A model generated the notes under the pieces. The model did not search any database. It had not been told where the DNA came from and saw nothing but the letters and a program-made list of their open reading frames with translations. A stretch of 64,000 bases of DNA from Bradyrhizobium ottawaense (lineage in GTDB: Bacteria > Pseudomonadota > Alphaproteobacteria > Rhizobiales > Xanthobacteraceae): positions 4,351,001-4,415,000 of the forward strand of contig NZ_LT629693.1 of NCBI RefSeq assembly GCF_900099825.1. Direction: 5' to 3'. The stretch's first letter is position 1. Each line of letters begins with the position of its first letter. This document shows, in pieces, positions 20,910 to 29,385 of this stretch. The position numbers and the translations under genes were made by a program.

Positions 20910-23423
20910 CTACCGCATCGCCTCACGCGCCTCCAGCAGGCCGGACGCCGCCGCGCGCACCGGGACGTTCCAGATGTCCTCGGCATATTCGCGGATGGTG
21001 CGGTCGGAGGAAAACCACGGCATCCGCGCCACGTTGAGGATCGAGGCGCGGGTCCAGGCCGGCACCACCTGCCAGCGCGCGTCGATGCCGCGCTGCGCTT
21101 CGTAATAGGAATCGAAATCGGCACAGACCATGTAGTGGTCGAGATAGCGCAGCATGTGTCCGATCGAAGCGAACCGGGAGGGATCGTCCGGTGCGAACGC
21201 ACCGCTCTCGATGGCGCGGATCGCGCGTTCCAGCCGCGGCGAGCGGCTGATCACGTCGGTCGCGTCGAGGCCCTGTTTGCGCCGGACCATGACGTCGCCG
21301 GCCTCCATGCCGAAGATCGCGATGTTCTCAGGCCCGACATGGTCGCGGATTTCGATGTTGGCGCCGTCCAGCGTGCCGATGGTCAGCGCGCCGTTGAGCG
21401 ACAATTTCATGTTGCCGGTGCCGGATGCCTCCATGCCCGCGGTCGAAATCTGCTCGGACAGATCGGCGGCGGGGATGATCACTTCGGCCAGGCTGACATT
21501 GTAGTTGGCGAGGAACACGACCTTGAGCCGTCCGGCGACCACGGGATCGTTGTTGACGACCTCGGCGACGTCGTTGATCAGCTTGATGATCAGTTTGGCG
21601 GTGCGATAGCTCGCGGCGGCCTTGCCGGCGAAGATCTTGATGCGCGGCACCCAGTCGCGCTGCGGCTCGTCCTTGATCGCCTGGTACAGCGCGATGGTCT
21701 CGACGATGTTGAGCAGTTGCCGCTTGTATTCGTGGATGCGCTTGATCTGGATGTCGAACAGCGCCGACGGATCGACATTGATGCTGAGCCGCTCGCCGAT
21801 CAGCCGCGCCAGCGCCAGCTTGTTGTGGTGCTTGACGTCGCGGAAACGCTGCTGGAACGCATTGTCGCTGGCGCGGGCTTCGAGCCGCTCGAACAGCGAG
21901 AAATCGTCGAGCACGGCCTCGCCGCAGACCTCGCGCAACAGGCCGGTCAGGCGGGGATTGGCCAGCATCAGCCAGCGGCGGAAGGTGATGCCATTGGTCT
22001 TGTTGGTGATGCGGCCGGGATAGAGATGGTTGAGATCGTGAAACACGGTCTCCTTCATCAGGTCGGAATGCATCGCCGAGACGCCGTTGATGCGATGCGA
22101 GCCGACGAAAGCGAGCTGTCCCATCCGGACCCTGCGGCCGGACTTTTCGTCGATCAGCGATACCGAGGCGCGGAAATCGATGTCGCCGGGGCAGCGCTGG
22201 TCGGCCAGCGCCAGATGCTGGCCGTTGATGCGGTAGATGATTTCGAGATGCCGCGGCAGCAGCCGTTCGAACAACTCGACCGGCCAGGTTTCCAGTGCTT
22301 CCGGCAGCAGCGTGTGATTGGTGTAGGACAGCGTGTCGACCGTGATCTTCCACGCCTCGTCCCAGCGGAAGTTGTGCAGGTCGACCAGGATGCGCATCAG
22401 CTCGGTGACGGCGAGGCTCGGATGGGTGTCGTTGAGCTGCACCGCGACCTTGGAGGCGAGGCTGCGCAACTGCCCGTCGGAGGCGAGATGCCGCTTGATC
22501 AGGTCCTGCAGCGAAGCCGAGACGAAGAAATATTCCTGCCGCAGCCGCAGCTCGCGGCCGGCCGGGCTTTCGTCATTCGGATAGAGGAATTTGCAGATCG
22601 ATTCCGCGCGCGCTTCCTCGGCGACGGCGCCGAGATAGTCGCCGGTGTTGAAGACGTCCAGCCGCAGCGGATCGGGTGCGCGCGCCGACCATAGCCGCAG
22701 CGCGTTGACGTGCTGGCCGCGCCAGCCGACGATCGGCGTGTCGTAGGCGACGGCCTGCACGGTCTCGGTCGGACGCCAGGTGGCGCGATCGCGTCCGCGG
22801 TCGTCGACATGCTCGACCTCGCCGCCGAAATGAATGTGATAGATCACCTCCGCCCGCTGGAATTCCCAGGGGTTGCCGAAGCCGAGCCATTCGTCCGGAT
22901 ATTCGTGCTGCACGCCCTGCGAAATGATCTGGCGGAACAGGCCGAAATCGTACCGGATACCGTAGCCGGTGGCGGGGATGGCGAGCGTCGCCATGCTCTC
23001 CATGAAGCACGCCGCGAGCCTTCCCAGGCCGCCATTGCCGAGCGCCGCGTCCGGTTCGCATTTGCGTAAATCATCGAGCCCGACGCCGAGGTCGCCGAGG
23101 GCTGCCTCGAACACCGGCAGCAGGCCCATATTGTTCAGCGCGTCGGTGAACAGGCGGCCGATCAGGAATTCGAGCGAGAGGTAATAGACGCGCTTGCGGC
23201 CGGCGTCGTAGCTCGCCTTTTCGGCCATCAGCCAGCGGTGCACGATGCGGTCGCGCAGCGCCAGCGCGGCGGCCTTGTACCAGTCGCGCTTGGTCGCCAT
23301 GCCGGCGTCCTTGCCGATCGCCAGCCGGAGCTTGGCGAGGATCGCGCCCTTGATCTCGGCCAGCGCCAGCTCGTCGACCGGCTGGCCGGGCACCGGGTAA
23401 CTCCCTGGGAATTGTTCTTGCAA
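20910..23423 (-). CDS. glgP: Glycogen phosphorylase
   Basis: 837 residues, full GT35 length. It releases glucose-1-phosphate from glycogen. The pyridoxal-phosphate lysine is Lys673 in EASGTGNMKLS, followed by the phosphate-site strand LDGANIEIRD. The N-terminal half carries the family segments YYLSLEFLIGR and ALGNGGLGRLAACF. The best start is a TTG at 23423 (MQEQFPGSYPVPGQ), because no ATG or GTG lies in frame upstream. There is no other glg gene in the window, so glycogen breakdown is encoded here alone. Confidence 0.96.
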   Translation of the reverse strand: MQEQFPGSYPVPGQPVDELALAEIKGAILAKLRLAIGKDAGMATKRDWYKAAALALRDRIVHRWLMAEKASYDAGRKRVYYLSLEFLIGRLFTDALNNMGLLPVFEAALGDLGVGLDDLRKCEPDAALGNGGLGRLAACFMESMATLAIPATGYGIRYDFGLFRQIISQGVQHEYPDEWLGFGNPWEFQRAEVIYHIHFGGEVEHVDDRGRDRATWRPTETVQAVAYDTPIVGWRGQHVNALRLWSARAPDPLRLDVFNTGDYLGAVAEEARAESICKFLYPNDESPAGRELRLRQEYFFVSASLQDLIKRHLASDGQLRSLASKVAVQLNDTHPSLAVTELMRILVDLHNFRWDEAWKITVDTLSYTNHTLLPEALETWPVELFERLLPRHLEIIYRINGQHLALADQRCPGDIDFRASVSLIDEKSGRRVRMGQLAFVGSHRINGVSAMHSDLMKETVFHDLNHLYPGRITNKTNGITFRRWLMLANPRLTGLLREVCGEAVLDDFSLFERLEARASDNAFQQRFRDVKHHNKLALARLIGERLSINVDPSALFDIQIKRIHEYKRQLLNIVETIALYQAIKDEPQRDWVPRIKIFAGKAAASYRTAKLIIKLINDVAEVVNNDPVVAGRLKVVFLANYNVSLAEVIIPAADLSEQISTAGMEASGTGNMKLSLNGALTIGTLDGANIEIRDHVGPENIAIFGMEAGDVMVRRKQGLDATDVISRSPRLERAIRAIESGAFAPDDPSRFASIGHMLRYLDHYMVCADFDSYYEAQRGIDARWQVVPAWTRASILNVARMPWFSSDRTIREYAEDIWNVPVRAAASGLLEAREAMR

Positions 23424-23628
23424 CGCTTCAATCCCTGCGGTTGAGACTCATACAAACGATACGCGCCTTGCACGACAATCGGAACCGCGGAGGGGGATTG
23501 TTGTGCACTGCGCTGGTATGTTTTTATGCAAGGACCGGGCCGATTTCGTGGCCTCCGCGCGATCCGATTTGGTGCTAGGATCGGGCGGGAAAGCCGAGAG
23601 ATCGCGACAGTTTAGGGAGGAATCGGCC

Positions 23629-23859
23629 ATGAGATTGATGATCGAGATCGCCGCCGCCGTACTGCTGTTATTCTGCATCAGCGCCACCAGCGCCGCCTTC
23701 GCTGCGGGCATGGCCGGCAAGAGCGCCGACGGCTTGAGCTGCTCCTTCAGCGTCCCCGCCAACGCCTCGCCCGCCGCGCGCTGTGCGTCGATCAAGCGGC
23801 AATGCGGCGGAAAATTCTACCCCAACTATTGCGGCGACAAGCTGCTGTCGGCGATGTGA
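23629..23859 (+). CDS. Small exported cysteine-rich protein
   Basis: 76 residues from the ATG at 23629, with a very good GGGAGGA site 8-15 bp upstream. A hydrophobic signal sequence (about 3-26, ending AAFA) precedes a mature peptide of about 50 residues with four cysteines (SCSF, RCAS, QCGG, YCGD) that could form two disulfides in the periplasm. I do not recognise the family. It is alone on its strand between glgP and the GIY-YIG element. Confidence 0.72.
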   Translation: MRLMIEIAAAVLLLFCISATSAAFAAGMAGKSADGLSCSFSVPANASPAARCASIKRQCGGKFYPNYCGDKLLSAM

Positions 23860-23886
23860 GGGGATTACGCAGTCCAACCGCTGACC

Positions 23887-24273
23887 GTCGTCCCGGCGCA
23901 GGCCGGGACCCATAACCGGCGCTTTTAGAGCAGATGGGAAAGATCATCCCAATCCAGATTGTTTTCTTCGATCAATCGAATCTTCCACTTGCGCTGCCAA
24001 TTCTTTAGCTGCTTCTCGCGTGCAATCGCTTCGAGGGCTGTTGCAAACGTCTCCACGTGAACGAGCCGATACACTTTGTACTGCTGCACAAAGCGTGATC
24101 CTCGACCAGCGCGATGCAGCTCTAACCGTGCCCGCAGATTATTTGTGACGCCGATGTACAGCGTACCGTGCTGGCCGCTGACGAGGATGTAGACGTAGTA
24201 GGCTCTCGCTTTGCTCATCGATGGCACCCATCAAACCGCGGCGGTTATGGGTCCCGGCCTTCGCCGGGACGAC
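23887..24273. mobile_element. Candidate GIY-YIG/palindrome unit (gene bracketed by 36-bp inverted repeats)
   Basis: The 36 bases at 23887-23922 (starting GTCGTCCCGGCGCAGGC) are the reverse complement of 24238-24273 (ending TTCGCCGGGACGAC) with three mismatches. The two arms enclose only the GIY-YIG nuclease gene. The same arms occur joined back to back, without the gene, at 56606-56760 and 57471-57608 (family C). The layout is like a mobile unit whose gene-less form is the dispersed palindrome. That it moves is inference; no target-site duplication was established. Confidence 0.6.
23925..24218 (-). CDS. Small GIY-YIG nuclease (UPF0213/YhbQ-like)
   Basis: 97 residues containing a single GIY-YIG domain: YYVYILV is the GIY strand, LYIGVTNNLRARLELH the YIG strand with the conserved Arg and His, and AIAREKQLKNW the helix after it; the C-terminal IEENNLDWDDL is typical of the stand-alone family. 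The ATG at 24218 gives MSKARAYYVY; a GTG at 24227 would add three residues. It has no separate DNA-binding domain. The stop codon is 2 bp from the left inverted repeat and the start 20 bp from the right one, so the gene is tightly framed by the repeat arms. The biochemical role of this family is unresolved. Confidence 0.92.
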   Translation of the reverse strand: MSKARAYYVYILVSGQHGTLYIGVTNNLRARLELHRAGRGSRFVQQYKVYRLVHVETFATALEAIAREKQLKNWQRKWKIRLIEENNLDWDDLSHLL

Positions 24274-24387
24274 GATGAGGGAAAAAGGAACAAATTAAGA
24301 ACACTTTAGCAAGTACTTGATATATCATTGTGATTCGGCGCAATGCCGACACAATATCTATGGTCTATCCGAGTTTGTGAGGACTAC

Positions 24388-24819
24388 ATGTCCACCATCG
24401 CCTTCGATCAGTTCGCCCTTACCCGCATCGCCGACTTCGCGCGCTCGCTGTCGCGGCTGCATCAGACCTCGCGCCGGCAGGCCGTCGACGACGACGCCAT
24501 TGATCGCGAGTTCAACGCCGTCTGCATGTCGGTGTGGGGCTACACCACGGACGATTTCAGCGACGATCTGTTCTCCGTCGCGGACCACGCCTGGCTCGAC
24601 ACGCTGGACGAAGCGCATGCGCGCATCTTCGCCGCCGAGCAGGGCTACGACCTCGTCGACGATCAGGGCATGCTGACCGACTGGTGGGGCTATTGCTGGA
24701 TGATTCTCGCCGAAAAGCGGGGATTGCTGACGCCGGAAAACCGCGCGGCGTCGCGCGCGGCGATCGAGGAGAAATATCTGTCGGCGCCGAACGTGATCGG
24801 CGTCATCGTCGGAAGGTAG
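24388..24819 (+). CDS. Hypothetical acidic protein
   Basis: 143 residues from the ATG at 24388, preceded by GTGAGGA. I do not recognise it. It is soluble, acidic and aromatic-rich (SVWGYTTDDFSDDLFSV, LTDWWGYCWMILAEKRG), with a likely all-helical fold. The same-strand neighbours are unrelated. The good ribosome binding site and steady codon use support a real gene. Confidence 0.72.
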   Translation: MSTIAFDQFALTRIADFARSLSRLHQTSRRQAVDDDAIDREFNAVCMSVWGYTTDDFSDDLFSVADHAWLDTLDEAHARIFAAEQGYDLVDDQGMLTDWWGYCWMILAEKRGLLTPENRAASRAAIEEKYLSAPNVIGVIVGR

Positions 24820-24903
24820 TTTCCGCCGTAATTGCGCTCATTCGGGCGACGAGCCTACTTTGCATGGGGTTGTTTTCGAAATTTTGTATCGGTCGTGCGG
24901 TGC

Positions 24904-25749
24904 CTATTGCGCTTCCGCCCGCTTCGCCGGTTTCGACGCAGCCGTCTTCGGCACCACCGATGCCGGCAGCGCCACTTCGCGGCTGGCTTCGGGCATGACG
25001 GTGTCGCGAACCATTTCGGCGCTGACGGGCGCGACCCTCATTTCACCGAGCCGCGCGCGGACATCCGCCGTCAAACCGGGGTAGCTCGCGACCGGCGTGA
25101 ATTCCGCGGTCTGCTCGGCGCCGAGCCGGACGCCGGTATAGGCGACCAGACCGTCGGTGGTGGCGACGACGTCGCCGGAGCGCAGCGAGGTGTCGAGCGT
25201 CAGGTCAACCGGCGCCAGGCCGGAGGGATTTCGTCCGTTGCAGGTGCAATCGGCGCGCAGCGCCTTGCGGTAGGCGAAGGCGTTTTCGCTGTCCGCATAG
25301 CGCTCGCCATTGCTGGATGCCGCGCCGTCGATATGGCTGCCGTAGAACACCTTGGTGGCGCTGGCGGGACAGAACGCCTGGCAGGTCTGAACCGCCGAGG
25401 CGTTGCCGCGCATCGTCAGCGGAAAATATTTGCCATCACAGCTTCGGACACAGAAGGCAGGTCCGGAGCCGGCCACGCGCTGCGTCGGCGCAGGCTGTGG
25501 TGCCGGCTGGTTATTGCCAAACGGATCGGCGAAGAAGCTGGCCTGGGGCGGGGCAGGCCGCGCCTGCTGTTTCTGGGCGCCGCCGAAAAACATGTCGAAC
25601 AGGCCTTCGGCAGAAACACTGCCGGGGGCCAGCGTGAGCGATCCCGCTATCGCGGCGGCAACAAGCGTCGCGCGGCGCCGCACGCGCAAAAAAGCCAACT
25701 CTGTACGCAACGCTAACTCCACCCAACGCAACAAAACGCGCCGAAGCAC
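24904..25749 (-). CDS. DUF2865 exported protein
   Basis: Up to 281 residues. A basic stretch and hydrophobic segment (RRRATLVAAAIAGSLTLAPG, ending VSA) form a signal peptide, followed by a Pro/Ala/Gln-rich spacer and a cysteine-rich domain (FCVRSCDGKYFPL, CQAFCPAS, ADCTCNGR) that matches DUF2865, common in Bradyrhizobium and relatives and of unknown function. The C-terminus is Ala/Lys/Glu rich. The listed start is a GTG at 25749; a TTG at 25710 would give a more usual length in front of the signal peptide, so the start is uncertain. Confidence 0.85.
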   Translation of the reverse strand: MLRRVLLRWVELALRTELAFLRVRRRATLVAAAIAGSLTLAPGSVSAEGLFDMFFGGAQKQQARPAPPQASFFADPFGNNQPAPQPAPTQRVAGSGPAFCVRSCDGKYFPLTMRGNASAVQTCQAFCPASATKVFYGSHIDGAASSNGERYADSENAFAYRKALRADCTCNGRNPSGLAPVDLTLDTSLRSGDVVATTDGLVAYTGVRLGAEQTAEFTPVASYPGLTADVRARLGEMRVAPVSAEMVRDTVMPEASREVALPASVVPKTAASKPAKRAEAQ

Positions 25750-25860
25750 AACAGGCCTCAGTGTGATTCACCATAAAAGCGGATGGTAAACGAGCGGTGC
25801 ACGGCGCGCGGGGGGTGAAAAAGAAATGCGGGCGAGGGAGGTTGGGCTTCTTCGCTCTTC

Positions 25861-25949
25861 GTCATGCCCGGGCTTGACCCGGGCATCTACGTTCTTGCTT
25901 CATTGACGCACCAAAATCGTGGATGGCCGGGTCAAGCCCGGTCATGACG
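25861..25949. repeat. Intergenic palindrome, family A
   Basis: Arms GTCATGCCCGGGCTTGACCC (from 25861) and GGGTCAAGCCCGGTCATGAC (to about 25948), separated by some 50 bp with weaker pairing. It lies between pyrE and the DUF2865 gene. Confidence 0.85.
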
Positions 25950-25969
25950 GCAGAGGGATTGCCGCGGGA

Positions 25970-26536
25970 TTACGAGTCCTTCAAAAACTCGCCGGCCTTG
26001 TAGAGCGAGCGAAACGCAATGCCGGCTTCGGCGAACATTTCGGTCGCCCCCTCTTCGCGGTCGACCATCGTGAAGACCAGCACGATCTCGCCGCCGGCGT
26101 CGCGCACGGCTTCGACCGCCTTCAGCGCCGAGCCGCCGGTCGTGGTGACGTCCTCGACGATCACGATGCGCTTGCCCTGCAGGCTCTCGCCCTTGGCGAG
26201 GCCTTCTACGGCGAGACGCGCGCCGTGCTCCTTCGGCTTCTTGCGCACGAAGAACGCGGCGATCGGATGGCCCTTGAGCCACGACAGTTGCGCGATCGCA
26301 CCGGCCAGCGGCACCGCGCCCATTTCCAGCCCGCCGACGTAATCGAGATTGTCGTCCTTCAGCGCTTCATAAGTCAGTTCCGCCAGGAGCGCAGCACCCT
26401 CGGGGTCGAGCATGGTCGGCTTGAGGTTGAAGTAGAAGTCGCTCTTGCGGCCCGAGGCCAGCGTGATCTCACCGCGGCCGAACGAACGCTTGCGGATGAT
26501 CTCGGCGAGTCGGGCGCGGGAAGCTGATTTGGACAA
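25970..26536 (-). CDS. pyrE: Orotate phosphoribosyltransferase
   Basis: 188 residues. It joins orotate and PRPP to give OMP in de novo pyrimidine synthesis. The PRPP-binding signature [13 protein letters not shown] is near residues 108-120, and the substrate segment [13 protein letters not shown] is near 25-37. The start appears to be a TTG at 26536 ([14 protein letters not shown]), since no ATG or GTG is available in frame and the N-terminus matches relatives. It is isolated from other pyr genes. Confidence 0.94.
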   Translation of the reverse strand: MSKSASRARLAEIIRKRSFGRGEITLASGRKSDFYFNLKPTMLDPEGAALLAELTYEALKDDNLDYVGGLEMGAVPLAGAIAQLSWLKGHPIAAFFVRKKPKEHGARLAVEGLAKGESLQGKRIVIVEDVTTTGGSALKAVEAVRDAGGEIVLVFTMVDREEGATEMFAEAGIAFRSLYKAGEFLKDS

Positions 26537-26717
26537 GGTTTTACTCGGCGTTTTGAGGTGGCGCGCAATCTATCGGTGCTGACAGGGACATTCCAGAGCC
26601 GATCTGCGCCGTCAACAGGGTACCGCGAGACGCAGGCGCGGCCCGCGCACAGCGCAGTTGTAGAGCGGCGAGGTTCCGCGCTACGGGAGGTCAAAGCCTT
26701 TGTTGGGGAAGCCGGAA

Positions 26718-27344
26718 ATGACCATCGAACTGCATACCTGGAACACGCCGAACGGCCGCAAGATCTCGGTCGCGTTGGAGGAGATGGGGCTGCCCTACAA
26801 GGTGTTTCCGGTGAACATCAGCAAGGGCGAGCAGATGGCGCCTGCCTTCCTCAAGATCAGCCCGAATAACCGGATCCCGGCGATCGTCGATCCCGACGGC
26901 CCCGACGGCAAGCCGGTCAGCGTGTTCGAATCCGGGGCGATTTTGCTTTATCTCGGCGAGAAGACCGGAAAATTCCTGCCGAAACCGCTGGCCGATCGCA
27001 TCCCGGTCTATGAGTGGCTGATGTGGCAGATGGGCGGGTTCGGGCCGATGCCGGGCCAGGTGCATCATTTCATCGCGCTGGAGCACGAAACCGACCGCGC
27101 CTACGGCCTGAAGCGCTATATGGCCGAGACCCGCCGCCTCTATGGCGTGCTGGACCGGCGGCTGGCGGGCCGCGAGTTCGTCGCCGACGCGTTGTCGGTC
27201 GCGGATTTCGCGATCCTCGGCTGGGCCTGGCGCCACCCGCGCCACAAGGTCGAGCTGAAGGATTTTCCCAATGTCGAGCGCTGGTACAACGCCCTGATGG
27301 CGCGCCCGGCGACCAGGCGCGGCATGGAAGCGAAGCTGGATTGA
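26718..27344 (+). CDS. Glutathione S-transferase family protein (YfcG/YghU-like)
   Basis: 208 residues: thioredoxin-like N-terminal domain (TIELHTWNTPNGRKISVALEE, with NTPNG in place of the catalytic Tyr/Ser motif, as in the disulfide-reductase-type GSTs), the cis-proline region NNRIPAIVD, the glutathione-binding VFESGAILLYL, and an all-helical C-terminal domain. It probably acts as a glutathione-dependent disulfide oxidoreductase. The start is the ATG at 26718, 18 bp inside the longest frame, with a GGGGAAG-like site upstream. Confidence 0.88.
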   Translation: MTIELHTWNTPNGRKISVALEEMGLPYKVFPVNISKGEQMAPAFLKISPNNRIPAIVDPDGPDGKPVSVFESGAILLYLGEKTGKFLPKPLADRIPVYEWLMWQMGGFGPMPGQVHHFIALEHETDRAYGLKRYMAETRRLYGVLDRRLAGREFVADALSVADFAILGWAWRHPRHKVELKDFPNVERWYNALMARPATRRGMEAKLD

Positions 27345-27383
27345 GTTCTGGGCGTCATTGCCGGGAGCCGGACGGGCAGAGCG

Positions 27384-28406
27384 ATGCAAATTGATCGCAA
27401 GTCATTATCCGATCGACTCGCTGCTTTTCCCCGCCTGGGGTTGGCCAGTTTGCCGACGCCTCTCGAGCCGATGAAGCGACTGACATCTTTCCTTGGTGGA
27501 CCGCGGCTGTGGGTCAAGCGCGAAGACGCTACCGGCCTCGGTTTTGGCGGCAATAAGTTGCGCAAGCTGGACTACGTCCTGCATGAGGCACTTGCCCGTG
27601 GTGCCGATACGATCGTGTCAGGTGGCGTTGTGCAATCGAATAGCCAAAGACAGGTTGCTGCGGCCGCGGCAAAGCTCGGCCTCGCATGCCATCTTGCGGT
27701 CTACCATGGCCGGCTCGAACCACCGACGCCGGAATACAGGACCTCGGGCAACGCGTTTCTCAATCGGTTGTTCGGCGCGCAGCTCCATGAAGTGCCGTGG
27801 ACCGGTGACCGTAACGCAGCCATTCGCACGCTGGTCGGCGACCTCGAAGCGAAGGGCCACAAGCCGTACTTTGTGCCATACGGGGTGTCGAATGCCCTGG
27901 GCGCCGTCGCTTATGCCACGACGATTTCAGAGATCGAACCGCAGGCAACGCTATTGGGCTTCGTGCCAAACGCTATCGTGCACTGCACCGGAAGCGCCGG
28001 CACGCAGGCCGGTCTCGTGGCCGGTGCCGCCGTGGCAATGCCGAACACGCGGATCGTGGGAATTGATATCGACGCCGAGCCCGTGCGGGTGCGAGCCGAT
28101 GTCGTGGCGTTCGCGCGCGAGGCGTCCAATCTGCTTGATGTACCGTTCGACGAAGCCGCGGTGGAGGTCGTCGCAGGGCATGCGGGACCCGCCTATGGCG
28201 TTCCGCATGAAGCCACAATCGAAGCGATCCGACTTGCAGGCCAGCTTGAGGCCCTCCCGCTTGATCCGGTCTATTCGGGCAAGGGACTCGCAGGATTGAT
28301 CGCCCTGATCCGCCAGGGGCGCTGGCGCAAGGACGAGGATGTCGTCTTCCTGCACACAGGCGGCGCGCCGGCGCTGTTCGCCTACCAGAGCGTGCTCGGT
28401 ATCTGA
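27384..28406 (+). CDS. PLP-dependent D-cysteine desulfhydrase / ACC deaminase family enzyme
   Basis: 340 residues of the tryptophan synthase beta fold. The PLP lysine is Lys58 in GFGGNKLRKLD, followed by SGGVVQSNSQRQ in the substrate loop and the phosphate-binding TGSAGTQAGL. This family includes D-cysteine desulfhydrase (DcyD), ACC deaminase (AcdS) and L-cysteate sulfo-lyase (CuyA). The sequence alone does not separate these reactions, so no symbol is given. ACC deaminase would be of interest in a plant-associated host. It follows the GST gene by 39 bp on the same strand. Confidence 0.85.
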   Translation: MQIDRKSLSDRLAAFPRLGLASLPTPLEPMKRLTSFLGGPRLWVKREDATGLGFGGNKLRKLDYVLHEALARGADTIVSGGVVQSNSQRQVAAAAAKLGLACHLAVYHGRLEPPTPEYRTSGNAFLNRLFGAQLHEVPWTGDRNAAIRTLVGDLEAKGHKPYFVPYGVSNALGAVAYATTISEIEPQATLLGFVPNAIVHCTGSAGTQAGLVAGAAVAMPNTRIVGIDIDAEPVRVRADVVAFAREASNLLDVPFDEAAVEVVAGHAGPAYGVPHEATIEAIRLAGQLEALPLDPVYSGKGLAGLIALIRQGRWRKDEDVVFLHTGGAPALFAYQSVLGI

Positions 28407-28420
28407 ACCGGGCGTTAGCT

Positions 28421-28466
28421 AAGAGCGAGCTTCGCTCGTCTCGACCCCCGCAAGCGGGAGAGGCAA
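28421..28466. repeat. Family G repeat, left copy flanking lysE-type gene
   Basis: The stretch with AAGAGCGAGCTTCGCTCGTC and CCCCCGCAAGCGGGAGAGG is the near reverse complement of 29217-29266. It lies between the PLP enzyme stop and the LysE gene stop. Confidence 0.75.
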
Positions 28467-28477
28467 GAAAGGCCGCG

Positions 28478-29113
28478 CTACGCCTTCCGCGTCTCCAGCG
28501 CCATCCGCACCGCCAGGCCCGCCAGCACCGTCCCCATCAGCCAGCGCTGCACCAACAGCCAGGTCGGGCGGGTGCCGAGAAACATCGCGATCGATCCGGC
28601 GGTGAGCGCGATTACGGCATTGATGCCGACGCTGATGACTGTCTGGATCGTGCCCAGCACCAGCGATTGCGTCAGCACGCTGCCGACAGCGGGATCGATG
28701 AACTGCGGCAGCAGTGCCAGATACAACATTGCGATCTTGGGGTTCAGCAGGTTGGTGACGAAGCCCATCGCGAACAGTTTGCGCGGGCCGTCGACCTTCA
28801 ATTGCTTCACCTGAAACGGCGAACGGCCGCCCGGCTTCAGCGCCTGCCACGCCATCCACAACAGACAGGCCGCACCGGCAAACCGCAGCGCGTCATAGGC
28901 GTAGGGCACCGCGAACAACAGCGCGGTGATGCCGAACGCCGCGCACAGCATGTAGAATACGAAACCGAGCGCCACGCCGCCGAGCGACACGATCCCCGCC
29001 GCGGGGCCCTGCGTCAGCGAGCGCGAGATCAGATAGATCATGTTCGGCCCCGGCGTCAGCACCATGCCGAGCGAGACCAGGGCGAAACCGAGCAGCGTGG
29101 CAATGTGAGGCAT
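28478..29113 (-). CDS. LysE/RhtB family exporter
   Basis: 211 residues with six predicted helices, typical of the RhtB/LysE amino acid and metabolite efflux family. The family signature after helix 1, GMVLTPGPNMIYLISRSL, and the central GFVTNLLNPKIAMLYLALLPQF are both intact. The exported substrate is unknown. The gene is bracketed by inverted copies of a repeat (28421-28466 and 29217-29266), and so has no close operon partner. Confidence 0.92.
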   Translation of the reverse strand: MPHIATLLGFALVSLGMVLTPGPNMIYLISRSLTQGPAAGIVSLGGVALGFVFYMLCAAFGITALLFAVPYAYDALRFAGAACLLWMAWQALKPGGRSPFQVKQLKVDGPRKLFAMGFVTNLLNPKIAMLYLALLPQFIDPAVGSVLTQSLVLGTIQTVISVGINAVIALTAGSIAMFLGTRPTWLLVQRWLMGTVLAGLAVRMALETRKA

Positions 29114-29216
29114 GGCAGACTCGCGCGAGGGGATGTGCGCGTTCTAGCGCGTCGGCAGTCGCGCTGTCATTTCGGAAATTGCTCCGAGGACATTTCTGGA
29201 TGCGGTCGCAGTCTGC

Positions 29217-29380
29217 TCCCTCGCCCCCGCTCTTGCGGGGTCGAGACGAGCGAGGCTCGCTCTTAGAGGGTTGGGGTGAGGGGCTCTGTCGGCGACTTCA
29301 GAACGTTGTGAGACCTGTACCCCCTCACCCGGATCACATCTGCGATGTGATCCGACCTCTCCCCGCAAGCGGGGCGAGGT
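29217..29380. repeat. Composite family G repeat between polA and lysE-type gene
   Basis: The first 50 bp (CCCCCGCTCTTGCGGGGTCG, GAGCGAGGCTCGCTCTTAGA) mirror 28421-28466. The rest pairs GGGGTGAGGGG with CCCCTCACCC and holds two further stems, GATCACATCTGCGATGTGATC and CTCCCCGCAAGCGGGG. It ends 5 bp before the polA stop codon. Confidence 0.8.
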
Positions 29381-29385
29381 AAGAG

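Noticed and set aside
21135..22694. 519-codon plus-strand frame inside glgP
   Set aside because: Opposite a full-length, motif-complete glycogen phosphorylase; composition (Asp/Arg/Gln-rich) is typical of antisense frames here.
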